This document shows positions 34,204-42,409 of a stretch of DNA of 64,000 nt, one piece after another; position 1 is the first letter of the stretch, and every line of letters starts with the position of its first letter. A program made the translations under genes and the position numbers. The stretch is taken from NCBI RefSeq assembly GCF_047324175.1, contig NZ_CP178732.1, forward strand, positions 1,798,001 to 1,862,000, given 5' to 3'. The notes under the pieces were generated by a model. It worked only from the letters and a program-made list of their open reading frames with translations. It had not been told where the DNA came from and ran no database searches. The stretch comes from Acerihabitans sp015654925. GTDB taxonomy: Bacteria; Pseudomonadota; Gammaproteobacteria; Enterobacterales; Enterobacteriaceae.

Positions 34204-35256
34204 ATGGCCAGGCGCGAGCATCACCACCATAGCCGGCGGCGGCCCGGCGCGCTGCCGGGATTGCTGGCCGCTGCCGTCACGCTGTTTTTGCTGCTGGCGC
34301 CGGCTGAGGCGGCGGAGCCGATGCCGGGGCTGACCCGGCTGCTCGATGAGGCGCAGGCCATTACTCCCCTGGAAACGGTGGTTATCGCCCGCCATGGGGA
34401 GATTCTGGCCGAACGCGGCTACCGGGGGCATTCGACCACGGCGGCCACCAATATCAAATCGGCCTCCAAGTCGGTAATATCGGCGCTGGTCGGCATCGCC
34501 ATCGACCGAGGCCTGCTCGCGGGTCCCGATCAAACCATGGCGCCGCTGCTGGCCAACCAGCTTCCCGCCAACCCCGATCCCCGTTTGCCAAAGATAACCA
34601 TCGGTAATCTGCTGTCCATGCAGGCCGGGCTGGAGTCGACCTCCGGGGCCGGGTATGGGGCCTGGGTCGGCAGCCGCAACTGGGTGCGCGCCGCGCTGGC
34701 CCGGCCTTTTGCGGACGATCCCGGCGGACGCATGATTTACTCCACCGGTTCGACGCATTTGCTGTCGGCGATCCTGACCCGGCGGACCGGACGCACCACC
34801 TTGCAGTTGGCGCGCGACTGGCTCGGGCCGCAGACGGGTTTTAGCATTGCCGGCTGGATGCGCGATCCGCAGGGCATTTATCTGGGCGGCAACGAAATGG
34901 CGATGAGTCCGCGTTCACTGCTGGCTTTTGGCGAACTCTACCGCACCGGCGGCGTCGCGGCGACGGGTAAAAGGCTGTTGTCGCAGGAGTGGGTTAATGC
35001 ATCCTGGCGGTCGCGCACGCAATCGCCTTATACCGGCGACGGTTACGGCTACGGCTGGTTCCAGACGCGGATCGCCGATGAGACGGTGCATTACGCCTGG
35101 GGCTACGGCGGACAGATGCTGTATATCGTGCCCCGGCTGGCCCTGACCGTGGTCATGACCTCTGACGGCGGTTCGCCCGCCGCCCGCTCCGGTCATCGGG
35201 ATCGGTTGCATCAAATGTTGGGTGATATCATCCGCGTGCTGCAACAGGCCGGGTGA
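34204..35256 (+). CDS. Serine hydrolase of the beta-lactamase / class C fold
   Basis: A 350-aa beta-lactamase-related hydrolase. A signal peptide follows the basic start (MARREHHHHSRRRPG, hydrophobic core LLAAAVTLFLLLAP, cleavage near AEA). The catalytic SxxK is in KSASKSVIS, the Tyr of the second motif in MIYSTGSTHLL, and the third-motif region in WGYGGQMLY near the C-terminus. Such proteins include esterases, D-amino acid amidases and 6-aminohexanoate-dimer hydrolases; the last is the closest in feel. ATG at 34204 has GGGGGAG upstream and gives a clean signal peptide; the frame is open to 34132. Probably periplasmic. No partner gene is evident. Confidence 0.85.
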   Translation: MARREHHHHSRRRPGALPGLLAAAVTLFLLLAPAEAAEPMPGLTRLLDEAQAITPLETVVIARHGEILAERGYRGHSTTAATNIKSASKSVISALVGIAIDRGLLAGPDQTMAPLLANQLPANPDPRLPKITIGNLLSMQAGLESTSGAGYGAWVGSRNWVRAALARPFADDPGGRMIYSTGSTHLLSAILTRRTGRTTLQLARDWLGPQTGFSIAGWMRDPQGIYLGGNEMAMSPRSLLAFGELYRTGGVAATGKRLLSQEWVNASWRSRTQSPYTGDGYGYGWFQTRIADETVHYAWGYGGQMLYIVPRLALTVVMTSDGGSPAARSGHRDRLHQMLGDIIRVLQQAG

Positions 35257-35297
35257 GCGCGGGATAAAGGTATTGGGGTAAAACCCGCGCTTACCCC
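35257..35297. terminator. Overlapping alternative hairpins between convergent genes
   Basis: GCGCGGG (35257-35263) pairs with CCCGCGC (35284-35290), and GGGGTAA (35275-35281) pairs with TTACCCC (35291-35297). The two stems overlap and exclude each other. They fill the 34-bp gap between the convergent hydrolase and MHS permease genes and include the permease stop codon, so one may serve each strand. Confidence 0.5.
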
Positions 35298-36619
35298 AGC
35301 TCAGTGAAAACCGCCCGGCCCGGCGAGTTTTCATAACGCGTCAGCTTCACCACGGCGAACAGGGTCACCAGGCAGCAAACCGCCAGATAAGCCGAAACAT
35401 ACAGCGAATGCCCTCCCGCGGCTTCAATCAGCAAGGTGCAAATCAACGGAGTGGGTCCGGCAATCAGCATACTATTCAATTCCCGCGCCACGCTGATGCC
35501 CGAGAAACGATATTCAGTGGGGAAAATATTGGCCAGCAGCAGCCCTTGAGGCCCCGCCATACCGCCAAACCCGATGGCGAAACCGATACACATCGCCGTC
35601 GTGATCCACAGCATATTGCGGGTATCGAGCAAGGCAAACAGCGGAAAAGCGAACAGGGCGGTGAACAGCGCGCTGAGGATCAGGATTTTCGCCGAACCGA
35701 ATTTATCCGCCAGCCAGCCCATGAAGGGGGCGCAGATCACCCCGCATAAAGCCGCATACAGCAGGGCGGTCAAGGCCTGCGGCTTGGCGATGCCCAAGGT
35801 ATTGGTCATATAGCTTAACGTAAAGGCGCTGAGAATATAGACATTGGCGTTGTGGCCGGTGACCACCAGAAAGCCGTACGCCAGCTGTTTGGGATACCGG
35901 GTCAGCAGTTCCTTTAGCGGTAATTTATGGGCGTTCCTGTCCCGTTCGGCTTTTTGTACGGCGCTCAAATATTCCGGGGTTTCATCCAGTTGCTTACGGA
36001 TATAAAGCGCAATCACGAACAGTACGGCCGAGGACAGGAAGGGCAAACGCCAGCCCCAGCTGATAAGCGCCGGTTCGGGGAGATGCGAAACGCCGAGAAA
36101 GGCCAGGCTGGCGAACAAAATGCCGACCACGGTGGAGGATTGCAGTAAGGAGGTATAAAAGCCGCGCTGGCGAACCGGGGAATATTCATATACCAGCGTC
36201 ACCGCGCCGGCGTATTCCGCCCCCGCCCCAAAACCTTGTACCATACGCATCATGACCAGCAGCGCCGGGGCGAAGAAGCCAATCTGGGCGTAGCCCGGCA
36301 ATAAACCGATGGCGACGGTGCCAAAACCCATCAGGGAAATGGAGAATATCAAGGCGGGCTTACGGCCGAACCGGTCGCCGAAATGGGCGATAAGCACCCC
36401 TCCTAGCGGACGCACGATAAAACCAATGGCAAACGTGGCGAAAGACGCCACGGTGCCGGCCAGAGCCGACAGTTCGGGAAAGAAAATATGGTTAATAATC
36501 AAACCGGCTGCCGCCCCGTACAGGGCATAATCAAACCACTCAATAATCGTACCGATAACAGAGGCGACAACCGCTTTACGGATGCCGGTCTGATGGGAAG
36601 AACGCGTTGTTTGGCTCAT
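35291..36619 (-). CDS. MHS-family MFS symporter
   Basis: A 442-aa metabolite:H+ symporter with about 12 membrane segments. SVIGTIIEWFDYALYGAAAGL in TM1, AHFGDRFGRKP in loop 2-3 and VQGFGAGAEYAGAVTLVYEYSP are signatures of the group. It lies downstream of the Ldh-family dehydrogenase gene (45-bp gap) at the end of the sugar-acid operon, so it is the probable uptake system for its substrate, although this subfamily more often carries dicarboxylates and betaines. A second MHS protein is encoded at 16836. Confidence 0.9.
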   Translation of the reverse strand: MSQTTRSSHQTGIRKAVVASVIGTIIEWFDYALYGAAAGLIINHIFFPELSALAGTVASFATFAIGFIVRPLGGVLIAHFGDRFGRKPALIFSISLMGFGTVAIGLLPGYAQIGFFAPALLVMMRMVQGFGAGAEYAGAVTLVYEYSPVRQRGFYTSLLQSSTVVGILFASLAFLGVSHLPEPALISWGWRLPFLSSAVLFVIALYIRKQLDETPEYLSAVQKAERDRNAHKLPLKELLTRYPKQLAYGFLVVTGHNANVYILSAFTLSYMTNTLGIAKPQALTALLYAALCGVICAPFMGWLADKFGSAKILILSALFTALFAFPLFALLDTRNMLWITTAMCIGFAIGFGGMAGPQGLLLANIFPTEYRFSGISVARELNSMLIAGPTPLICTLLIEAAGGHSLYVSAYLAVCCLVTLFAVVKLTRYENSPGRAVFTELG

Positions 36620-36664
36620 GGCGGTATTCCTGTGTGTTGGTGGTTGCCGGGAACGGTCCGGATG

Positions 36665-37726
36665 TCAGCCGTTCGCCACCGGCGTCGGCATCGTCAGTCC
36701 GTGTGCCCGCGCCAGTTCATCCAGCTGGCCGCACAGCGAAACGGGTAGCGGAATTCCCCGGTTCTGGCAGTCTTTTAATGCATTAAGCGCCCGTTCGCCG
36801 GGTAGCATGACGCGCTCAAAACCGGGTTTTGGCGGCGAATCGCGGCAAGCCCGCACCAGCGCATCAATCTGTTTGAGGTAAGCCTGGCTGCCGCCCATGG
36901 CCTGTGGGGAGTAAAGCGTAATGGTCATCGATGCGCTCCAACCCTCATGGGGTTCGGCCCGTCCGCCGCCGCTCAGGCAGCCCGACAATATTTCGACCAT
37001 CAGCCCCAGGGCGTAACCTTTATGGCCGGCCTCGACGCCGCCCAGCGGCATAATGGTGCCGGGCGGATTGGTCGCCATAACCGCCGGGTCCGCGCTGGGC
37101 CGGCCCTGATTATCGAGCAGTACCGGATAAGGGAACTGCGCGCCGGTTTGCCGTCTGAGCGCCACCGCGCCATTGGTCGCCAGGGCGGTGGACATATCGA
37201 TCAACACCGGCCCGTCGCCGGTCGGAGCGCCCAGCGCGACGGGGTTGGACGTCATTACCGCGCCGGTGCCGCCAAACGGGGCCACGCTGCTATGGCCCGG
37301 ATCGGTCAGGGCGATGAAAATAACCAGCCCTTTATCGGTCGCGGCCTGCAGGTAGGCGCTCAGGCACGCGGTATGATGGCTGTTGTAGAGAGAAACTATG
37401 GCGATGCCATAGCGTTCGGCGCGCTCCGCGCCCGTACGCACGGCCTGTTGCACCAGCCATGGACCGGGCAATTTGCGCCCGTCCCAGGTTAAGCAGGCGC
37501 CATGGTCATGGATAACCCGCGGCTCGCCGGCGACATTCATGCCGCCGCGGGCGATTTCGGCCAGATAGGCCGGCAGCAGCGCCAGTCCATGGGTGGTTTT
37601 ACCGAATCCCTCGCCGCGCACCAGCACTTCGGCAACCGCTTCGGCCTTGTCGCGGGGCATGCCGTGCTTAATCAGCAAGTCGCGGCCCAGGTCCGCGATC
37701 GCCCGCATGTCATAACGTGAATGCAT
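36665..37726 (-). CDS. Ldh-family (malate/L-lactate/ureidoglycolate type) oxidoreductase
   Basis: A 353-aa NAD(P)-dependent dehydrogenase of the type-2 malate/lactate dehydrogenase family (YlbC/AllD/ComC/DpkA fold, not the Rossmann LDH). THG at 45-47 and the catalytic-His region YNSHHTA at 114-120 are seen, along with TSNPVALGAPTGDGPVLIDMST and GGVEAGHKGYALGLMVEI. Members reduce or oxidise alpha-keto/alpha-hydroxy acids. The neighbours suggest a pathway yielding lactate or a hydroxy acid that this enzyme could oxidise. The gene is 16 bp from the enolase-superfamily gene. Confidence 0.88.
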   Translation of the reverse strand: MHSRYDMRAIADLGRDLLIKHGMPRDKAEAVAEVLVRGEGFGKTTHGLALLPAYLAEIARGGMNVAGEPRVIHDHGACLTWDGRKLPGPWLVQQAVRTGAERAERYGIAIVSLYNSHHTACLSAYLQAATDKGLVIFIALTDPGHSSVAPFGGTGAVMTSNPVALGAPTGDGPVLIDMSTALATNGAVALRRQTGAQFPYPVLLDNQGRPSADPAVMATNPPGTIMPLGGVEAGHKGYALGLMVEILSGCLSGGGRAEPHEGWSASMTITLYSPQAMGGSQAYLKQIDALVRACRDSPPKPGFERVMLPGERALNALKDCQNRGIPLPVSLCGQLDELARAHGLTMPTPVANG

Positions 37727-37742
37727 AAAGTCTCCTTTTCAG

Positions 37743-38849
37743 CTATTTGATCAGGTGACATGAACCCGAAATACAGTGGGCATCAATGGCTGCGGAACTC
37801 CAGTCGATTCCCAGTCCCGGTTGGTCGCTGGGAAAAGCCCGGCCGTTTTCTATCCGCATGCCGGCCAGGGTCAGATCGTCGAGCTGCGGGATATATTCGA
37901 GCCAGCGCGCGTTGGGCACGGCGGTACAGAGGGAGACGTGCAGCTCCATCAGGAAGTGCGGGCACACGGCGACATTAAAACATTCGGCCAGATGAGCCAC
38001 TTTTAACCAGGGAGTGATACCGCCGATGCGGGCGACATCCACCTGCACCACCGAGCAAGCCCCCCGTTGCAGGTATTCGCGGAAGTGCAGGGCGCTGTAA
38101 ATGCTTTCGCCCACGGCGATGGGGACGGAGCTGTGCCGGGAAAGGCGCACATGGCCTTGGATATCGTCGGCGGGCAGGGGTTCTTCCAGCCAGCCGATAT
38201 TCAACTCTTCATAGCGGTGCGCCCGCCGGATCGCGTCATCCACCATAAACGCCTGATTGGCATCGGTGAAAATCTCGAAGCCGTCGCCCACCGCTTCCCT
38301 CACCGCGCCGAGCCGGGCGATATCTTCATTAAGCGGGCGGCCTACTTTGATCTTGCAGCCCATGAACCCCTGTTCCCGCGCTCGCTGCGCATCGTCGACC
38401 AGGGCCTGTGGGGGTAGATGCAGCCACCCGCCCTCGGTGGTATACAGGGGGATACTGCTTTGCGCGCCGCCCGCCGCCAGGTGCAGCGGCAAACTGGCGC
38501 GGCGGCAGCGCAAGTCCCACAGAGCGGTATCAATTGCGGCGAGCGCCAGCGCGGTGATCGCGCCTACCGTGGTGGCATGGGTCAGGAACGCCAGCTCGCG
38601 CCAGATGCCTTCGATGTGCTCCGCGTCTTTACCCAGCAGGGCCGGCGCCAGGGTTCGCTCAAGCAAGGAAATCACGGCGGGTCCGCCGGTGCCGATGGTA
38701 TAGCTATAGCCGGTACCCACGGCGCCGTCCGTATCGGTAATGCGTACAAAAGGCGTTTCCTGGCAGACAAAAGATTGGATGGCGTCAACCCGTTTTACTT
38801 TGGGTTGCAGTTCAACCATAAAAATTTCAACTTGCGTAATTCTGGCCAT
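37743..38849 (-). CDS. Mandelate racemase/muconate lactonizing enzyme-family sugar-acid dehydratase
   Basis: A 368-aa enolase-superfamily enzyme of the MR subgroup. Lys base motif GCKIKVG has K166 and K168; metal ligands are D196 (TDANQ), E222 (WLEEP) and E248 (VGES); H298 (VCPHFLMELH) is the second base. This residue set supports acid-sugar dehydration (for example fuconate, galactarate or talarate) or racemisation. It is too short and divergent to be RhmD or GudD, both of which are elsewhere in the window. Neighbouring SDR and FAH-family genes suggest that its product is a 2-keto-3-deoxy sugar acid. Confidence 0.88.
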   Translation of the reverse strand: MARITQVEIFMVELQPKVKRVDAIQSFVCQETPFVRITDTDGAVGTGYSYTIGTGGPAVISLLERTLAPALLGKDAEHIEGIWRELAFLTHATTVGAITALALAAIDTALWDLRCRRASLPLHLAAGGAQSSIPLYTTEGGWLHLPPQALVDDAQRAREQGFMGCKIKVGRPLNEDIARLGAVREAVGDGFEIFTDANQAFMVDDAIRRAHRYEELNIGWLEEPLPADDIQGHVRLSRHSSVPIAVGESIYSALHFREYLQRGACSVVQVDVARIGGITPWLKVAHLAECFNVAVCPHFLMELHVSLCTAVPNARWLEYIPQLDDLTLAGMRIENGRAFPSDQPGLGIDWSSAAIDAHCISGSCHLIK

Positions 38850-38900
38850 ATAACGAATACTCCTGCGTGGTCGGGGGCGGCGGTCTCTGTGCCGGCCGAT

Positions 38901-39746
38901 TTAATCGGCGGCCCTGGTTTCCTGATGTTGTTCCCCCAGTCCTGCGATACCCAGGCGGATGTGTTGCCCTGGCCTGAGGTAAACCGGCGGGGTTTGACCC
39001 ATGCCAACGCCGGGCGGGGTGCCGGTGGAGATAATGTCGCCGGGGTGCAGGGTCATAAACCGGGATATGTAGGACACCAGATAGGCCGCCCCGTACACCA
39101 TGGTGCGGGTCGATCCTTGCTGATAGCGGTGTCCGTCAACTTCCAGCCACATCGCTAAATCCTGCGGGTCGCCAATTTCGTCGCGGGTCACCAGCCAGGG
39201 GCCGATCGGGCCGAACGTGTCGCAGCTTTTGCCCTTGCACCATTGTCCGTGGCGCTCCAGTTGGAACGCGCGTTCGGAAAGATCGTTGACCACGCAATAC
39301 CCCGCCACATAATCCAGGGCGCTTTCCTGGGCAACATATTTTGCCGTTTTGCCAATCACCAGGCCCAGTTCCACTTCCCAATCGGTTTTCTGCGAACCGC
39401 GGGGGATCTCGATGCGATCGTTGGGGCCGATAATGGCGCCGGTGGATTTCATGAAAATAATCGGCTCGGGCGGCACGACGGCGCCGGTTTCCGCCGCATG
39501 GTCCGAGTAATTCAGGCCGATACAAATAAATTTCCCGCTATTGGCCACGCAGGGGCCCAGGCGCGGCTGGCCGTCCACCAGCGGGAGTCGATCAACGGCC
39601 AGCGCGGCCAGTTTGGCCAAGGCGTCGGGGCCGAGGGCCGTCCCGCCGATGTCCTCGATCTGGCCGGTTAGCGAGCGTATCCGCCCCTGCGCGTCGAGCA
39701 ATCCCGGACGCTCCTGACCGGCCGGACCATAACGAAGCAACTTCAT
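38901..39746 (-). CDS. FAH-family hydrolase (2,4-diketo-3-deoxy sugar-acid hydrolase type)
   Basis: A 281-aa fumarylacetoacetate hydrolase-family protein. IGLNYSDHA at 76-84, the metal-binding DWEVELGLVIGK (E124, E126) and NDLSERAFQ are conserved; PGDIISTGTPPGVGMG closes the active site. The family cleaves C-C bonds of beta-diketo acids. Proteins of this length encoded next to DHRS6-like SDRs act as L-2,4-diketo-3-deoxyfuconate or -rhamnonate hydrolases, giving pyruvate and lactate. GGGAGAT precedes the ATG at 39746; an upstream in-frame ATG at 39788 is less likely. Context gives moderate support for this specific role. Confidence 0.88.
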   Translation of the reverse strand: MKLLRYGPAGQERPGLLDAQGRIRSLTGQIEDIGGTALGPDALAKLAALAVDRLPLVDGQPRLGPCVANSGKFICIGLNYSDHAAETGAVVPPEPIIFMKSTGAIIGPNDRIEIPRGSQKTDWEVELGLVIGKTAKYVAQESALDYVAGYCVVNDLSERAFQLERHGQWCKGKSCDTFGPIGPWLVTRDEIGDPQDLAMWLEVDGHRYQQGSTRTMVYGAAYLVSYISRFMTLHPGDIISTGTPPGVGMGQTPPVYLRPGQHIRLGIAGLGEQHQETRAAD

Positions 39747-39806
39747 AACGTATCTCCCTCTATTAACGGATGGGTAATGAACGGGCAAAGATGAGCGGCG
39801 GGAGGA

Positions 39807-40538
39807 TCACGCGGCCCAGCCGCCATCGATAATATGAATCTGGCCGGTAGTGAAGGTGGCCCCGGCCAGGTAGAGCACCAGGTCGGCAATCTCGTCCAGG
39901 CGACCGATACGGCCCATCGGCTGGCGGGCGATAAACGCGTTGCGCGCAGCATCGTAATCGCCCTGGGACCGGAGGCGTTGTTGCAGCGACGGGCTGTCGA
40001 CCGTGCCGGGACAAATGGCATTGCAACGGATACCCTGCGTGACGTAATCGGCGGCAACGGATTTCGTCAGGCCGATCACCGCGGCTTTGGTGACGCTATA
40101 GGCAAACCGGTTCGGCACCGCTTTTACGCTTGAAGCCACGGACGCCATATTGATAATGCAACCCTCTTGCTGGGCGAGCATACCGGGCAGCACCGCCTGA
40201 ATTAAGTGGTATTGCGCACTCACATTGAGCTGCCAGGCCAAATCCCAATCCGCGCCGTTACACTCCAGCACCGTGCCGTTATGCACAATACCGGCACAAT
40301 TAAACAGCATATCAATCGTGCCTTGCCTGCTGACCAAGTCATCGATATCGGATCGGCGCAGCACATCGAGCCGCTCGGTCTGTATATTCTCCCGTCCATC
40401 CAGCTCGTTGAGTTTTTCGGCGTTCACATCGCTGGCGATAACGTGAAAACCCGCGGCGGCCATGCGTAGCGCGGTCGACCGCCCGATACCCTGCGCCGCT
40501 CCGGTGATCAATATTTTTTGGGTTGTGCGCTGCGTCAT
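39807..40538 (-). CDS. SDR dehydrogenase, DHRS6 / 2-keto-3-deoxy-L-fuconate dehydrogenase type
   Basis: A 243-aa classical SDR: TGAAQGIG at 12-19, D37 at the end of beta-2 (SDVNAEKL, favouring NAD), NCAG at 80-83, catalytic S133, Y147 and K151 (YSVTK). FNCAGIVHNGTVLEC, INMASVASSVKAVPNR and CPGTVDSPSLQQR mark the DHRS6/BDH2 branch, which includes bacterial 2-keto-3-deoxy-L-fuconate and -rhamnonate 4-dehydrogenases. It is the first gene of the minus-strand sugar-acid operon and faces the IclR regulator across 236 bp. Confidence 0.9.
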   Translation of the reverse strand: MTQRTTQKILITGAAQGIGRSTALRMAAAGFHVIASDVNAEKLNELDGRENIQTERLDVLRRSDIDDLVSRQGTIDMLFNCAGIVHNGTVLECNGADWDLAWQLNVSAQYHLIQAVLPGMLAQQEGCIINMASVASSVKAVPNRFAYSVTKAAVIGLTKSVAADYVTQGIRCNAICPGTVDSPSLQQRLRSQGDYDAARNAFIARQPMGRIGRLDEIADLVLYLAGATFTTGQIHIIDGGWAA

Positions 40539-40774
40539 CGACTTGCCCCTTATTGAAGAACAGATGTTGTTTCATAAATTGAAATTTAATGTAGCATCGC
40601 TGTTTAATATGCTCATTAGTAAATTTTAAATTCATATATAAACATCACATATTTTGAGTTTATTCGGCCATAATCTCGATTGGCCTCACATAAATGGTAA
40701 ACTTGGCTGCATTGGAGAACATGCAATCGCCGCGCTCGGGTAACAAGGGCGCGGTTGATGGGGAGAAAAAGGTC

Positions 40775-41581
40775 ATGGCGCAGCACAAGACTGAAATTGC
40801 CCAAGAAACGGAAGAATCGGAAGATCGCTACCGGGCGCCCGCCCTGGATAAAGGCCTGGATATCCTGGAGGCGCTGGCTGAACGGGAAGAAGGGGTATCG
40901 CAGGCTGAAATCGCCAAGGCGCTCGGACGCAAACCCAATGAAATCTACCGCATGCTCGATCGGCTGGTGCGCCGGGGATATGTCATTCGCAGCAGCGTCG
41001 ATCAGTATGAGTTATCCCTGAAGCTTTTTGAGCTGGCCAACCGCCATTCGCCGTTCAGGCGGCTCACCACCCAGACATTGCCACACCTGCGCCAGTTTTC
41101 CCGCGAGACGCAGCAGGCTTGCCATCTGGTGGTTTACGATCGCGGGGCGCTGACCGCCATCGCCCAGGTGGATGCGCCGGGTTATTGGGGGTTCGGCATT
41201 CGCGTCGGTTCGCGTATTGGTTTACTTGATACCGGTTCGGGACATGTGATGCTGGCGTTTTCCTCTGCCAGCGAACGTGAATCGATGCTCAGGGAATGTG
41301 AAGAATCCCCGGCGGGATATGTAGCCGATGAGCTGATTAGCGTATTGGGACAGGTGCGCCGGCAAGGCTATGAAATGATGCCCAGTAAACAGACCGAGGG
41401 GGTTTATAATATCGCCGTCCCGCTGTTTGCTGCGAGCGATAAGGTTATTGCCGTTCTGGCATGTCCCTATCTACAACATCTTGACAGCATGGGGACGCCT
41501 TCGCGCGAAGCGGTGCTAGGCCAGCTCAAATACGCCGCCAGGCAGATCATGGCGGCCACACCCGGCGGCGCGGGGGAGTAG
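40775..41581 (+). CDS. IclR-family transcriptional regulator
   Basis: A 268-aa IclR-type protein: N-terminal winged HTH (ALDKGLDILEALAEREEGVSQAEIAKALGRKPNEIYRMLDRL region) and an effector domain with LLDTGSGHVMLAFSS and TEGVYNIAVPLFA. The frame is open to 40694; the ATG at 40775 follows GGGGAGAAAAAGG and is preferred. It is divergent from the SDR-FAH-MR-Ldh-MHS operon and probably regulates it. The divergent region (40539-40774) is AT-rich with no strong palindrome I can point to. Confidence 0.9.
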   Translation: MAQHKTEIAQETEESEDRYRAPALDKGLDILEALAEREEGVSQAEIAKALGRKPNEIYRMLDRLVRRGYVIRSSVDQYELSLKLFELANRHSPFRRLTTQTLPHLRQFSRETQQACHLVVYDRGALTAIAQVDAPGYWGFGIRVGSRIGLLDTGSGHVMLAFSSASERESMLRECEESPAGYVADELISVLGQVRRQGYEMMPSKQTEGVYNIAVPLFAASDKVIAVLACPYLQHLDSMGTPSREAVLGQLKYAARQIMAATPGGAGE

Positions 41582-41599
41582 CTTAACGGATTGGCCGGC

Positions 41600-41902
41600 T
41601 TATTTTTTCGGCTTAACCGAAACCATCTCCACCGCAGTGGCGGGGTCCATGGCTTCAACGGCCTTTTGTAATTCAGCCAACGCGAATTTCAAGGATGCAA
41701 TTTCCTGCTGCAGGGCCTGGACTTCCAGCGTGGTGCGATTGGCCTTGGGAAACGCGTCAAGTACGTCGTTTTCATCAAACATACGTACCTGACGGTTATC
41801 CAGCGTCACCAACTGATATTTCAAACGGCCACTGTTGATCGCGTTATAAATGGTCTTGCGGCTGACCATCGCAATTTCAATCACCTGGCTTATTCTTAAC
41901 AT
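41600..41902 (-). CDS. Small HTH (MerR/excisionase-like) DNA-binding protein with coiled coil
   Basis: A 100-aa protein. The N-terminus MLRISQVIEIAMVSRKTIYNAINSG is a helix-turn-helix of the HTH_17/excisionase type, followed by a short wing (LKYQLVTLDNRQVRMFDENDVLDAF) and a C-terminal amphipathic helix (about 57-87) that could dimerise as a coiled coil. It lies 51 bp downstream of the galactitol-type PTS genes on the same strand and may be their regulator, because no GatR-like DeoR protein is next to them. No integrase is nearby, which speaks against an excisionase role. Confidence 0.7.
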   Translation of the reverse strand: MLRISQVIEIAMVSRKTIYNAINSGRLKYQLVTLDNRQVRMFDENDVLDAFPKANRTTLEVQALQQEIASLKFALAELQKAVEAMDPATAVEMVSVKPKK

Positions 41903-41953
41903 CGTTTTTCTCTGACGTCTCTTTCCGGTCGGTGGAAGTTTCAGTGGTTCATT

Positions 41954-42409
41954 CTACCGTGTCGCGATGGCTTCAGTGAATAATTTTGCAATCTCCTGCG
42001 GGGTGTTTCGGCTGATTTTGTTAACCTGGGCAATATCCGCCAGCAAAGCGAAAAGCGATTGTATCACCGCCACTTTTTCGCAGCTGGGATCGATGGCCAT
42101 TAACACCACAATCGCCGGTTTAACCACTTTATCCGGTTCATCGGTACGATGAAATTCCACACCGGCATGATTGATTGCCACGGCAAACCCGGTTTGAATA
42201 ACATGCTCAAACTCGGTATGGGGTATGGCGATGCTATGTGTTTCCATATCGATGCCGGTGGGATAAATCGCTTCCCTGTCCAGCACCCCTTTGAGGAAAC
42301 TCTCTTTCACCAATCCATCTTCATACAGGCTATTGGCCAGCAACGTCAGCAACCCGGTACGACCGATCGGCTGGTCGATGGTAAAAACACGTTTTGCGCT
42401 AAACATCAT
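41954..42409 (-). CDS. PTS EIIA component, galactitol/fructose type
   Basis: A 151-aa EIIA of the mannitol/fructose fold. The phosphorylated His is H64 in HSIAIPHTEFEHV. It should take phosphate from HPr and pass it to the IIB protein at 43787. Its start overlaps the stop of the IIC gene (TAATG) and may be translationally coupled; the next in-frame Met is one codon in. GatA is the nearest characterised homologue; the sugar alcohol is not deducible. Confidence 0.9.
   Translation of the reverse strand: MMFSAKRVFTIDQPIGRTGLLTLLANSLYEDGLVKESFLKGVLDREAIYPTGIDMETHSIAIPHTEFEHVIQTGFAVAINHAGVEFHRTDEPDKVVKPAIVVLMAIDPSCEKVAVIQSLFALLADIAQVNKISRNTPQEIAKLFTEAIATR

Noticed and set aside
37743..38849. Second copy of rhmD or gudD
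   Set aside because: Length and active-site context differ from both genes found at 23730 and 19760; only the general enolase-superfamily residues are shared.
41600..41902. Phage or integrative-element excisionase
   Set aside because: No integrase, attachment-site repeat or other mobile gene is nearby; a local regulator is more likely.
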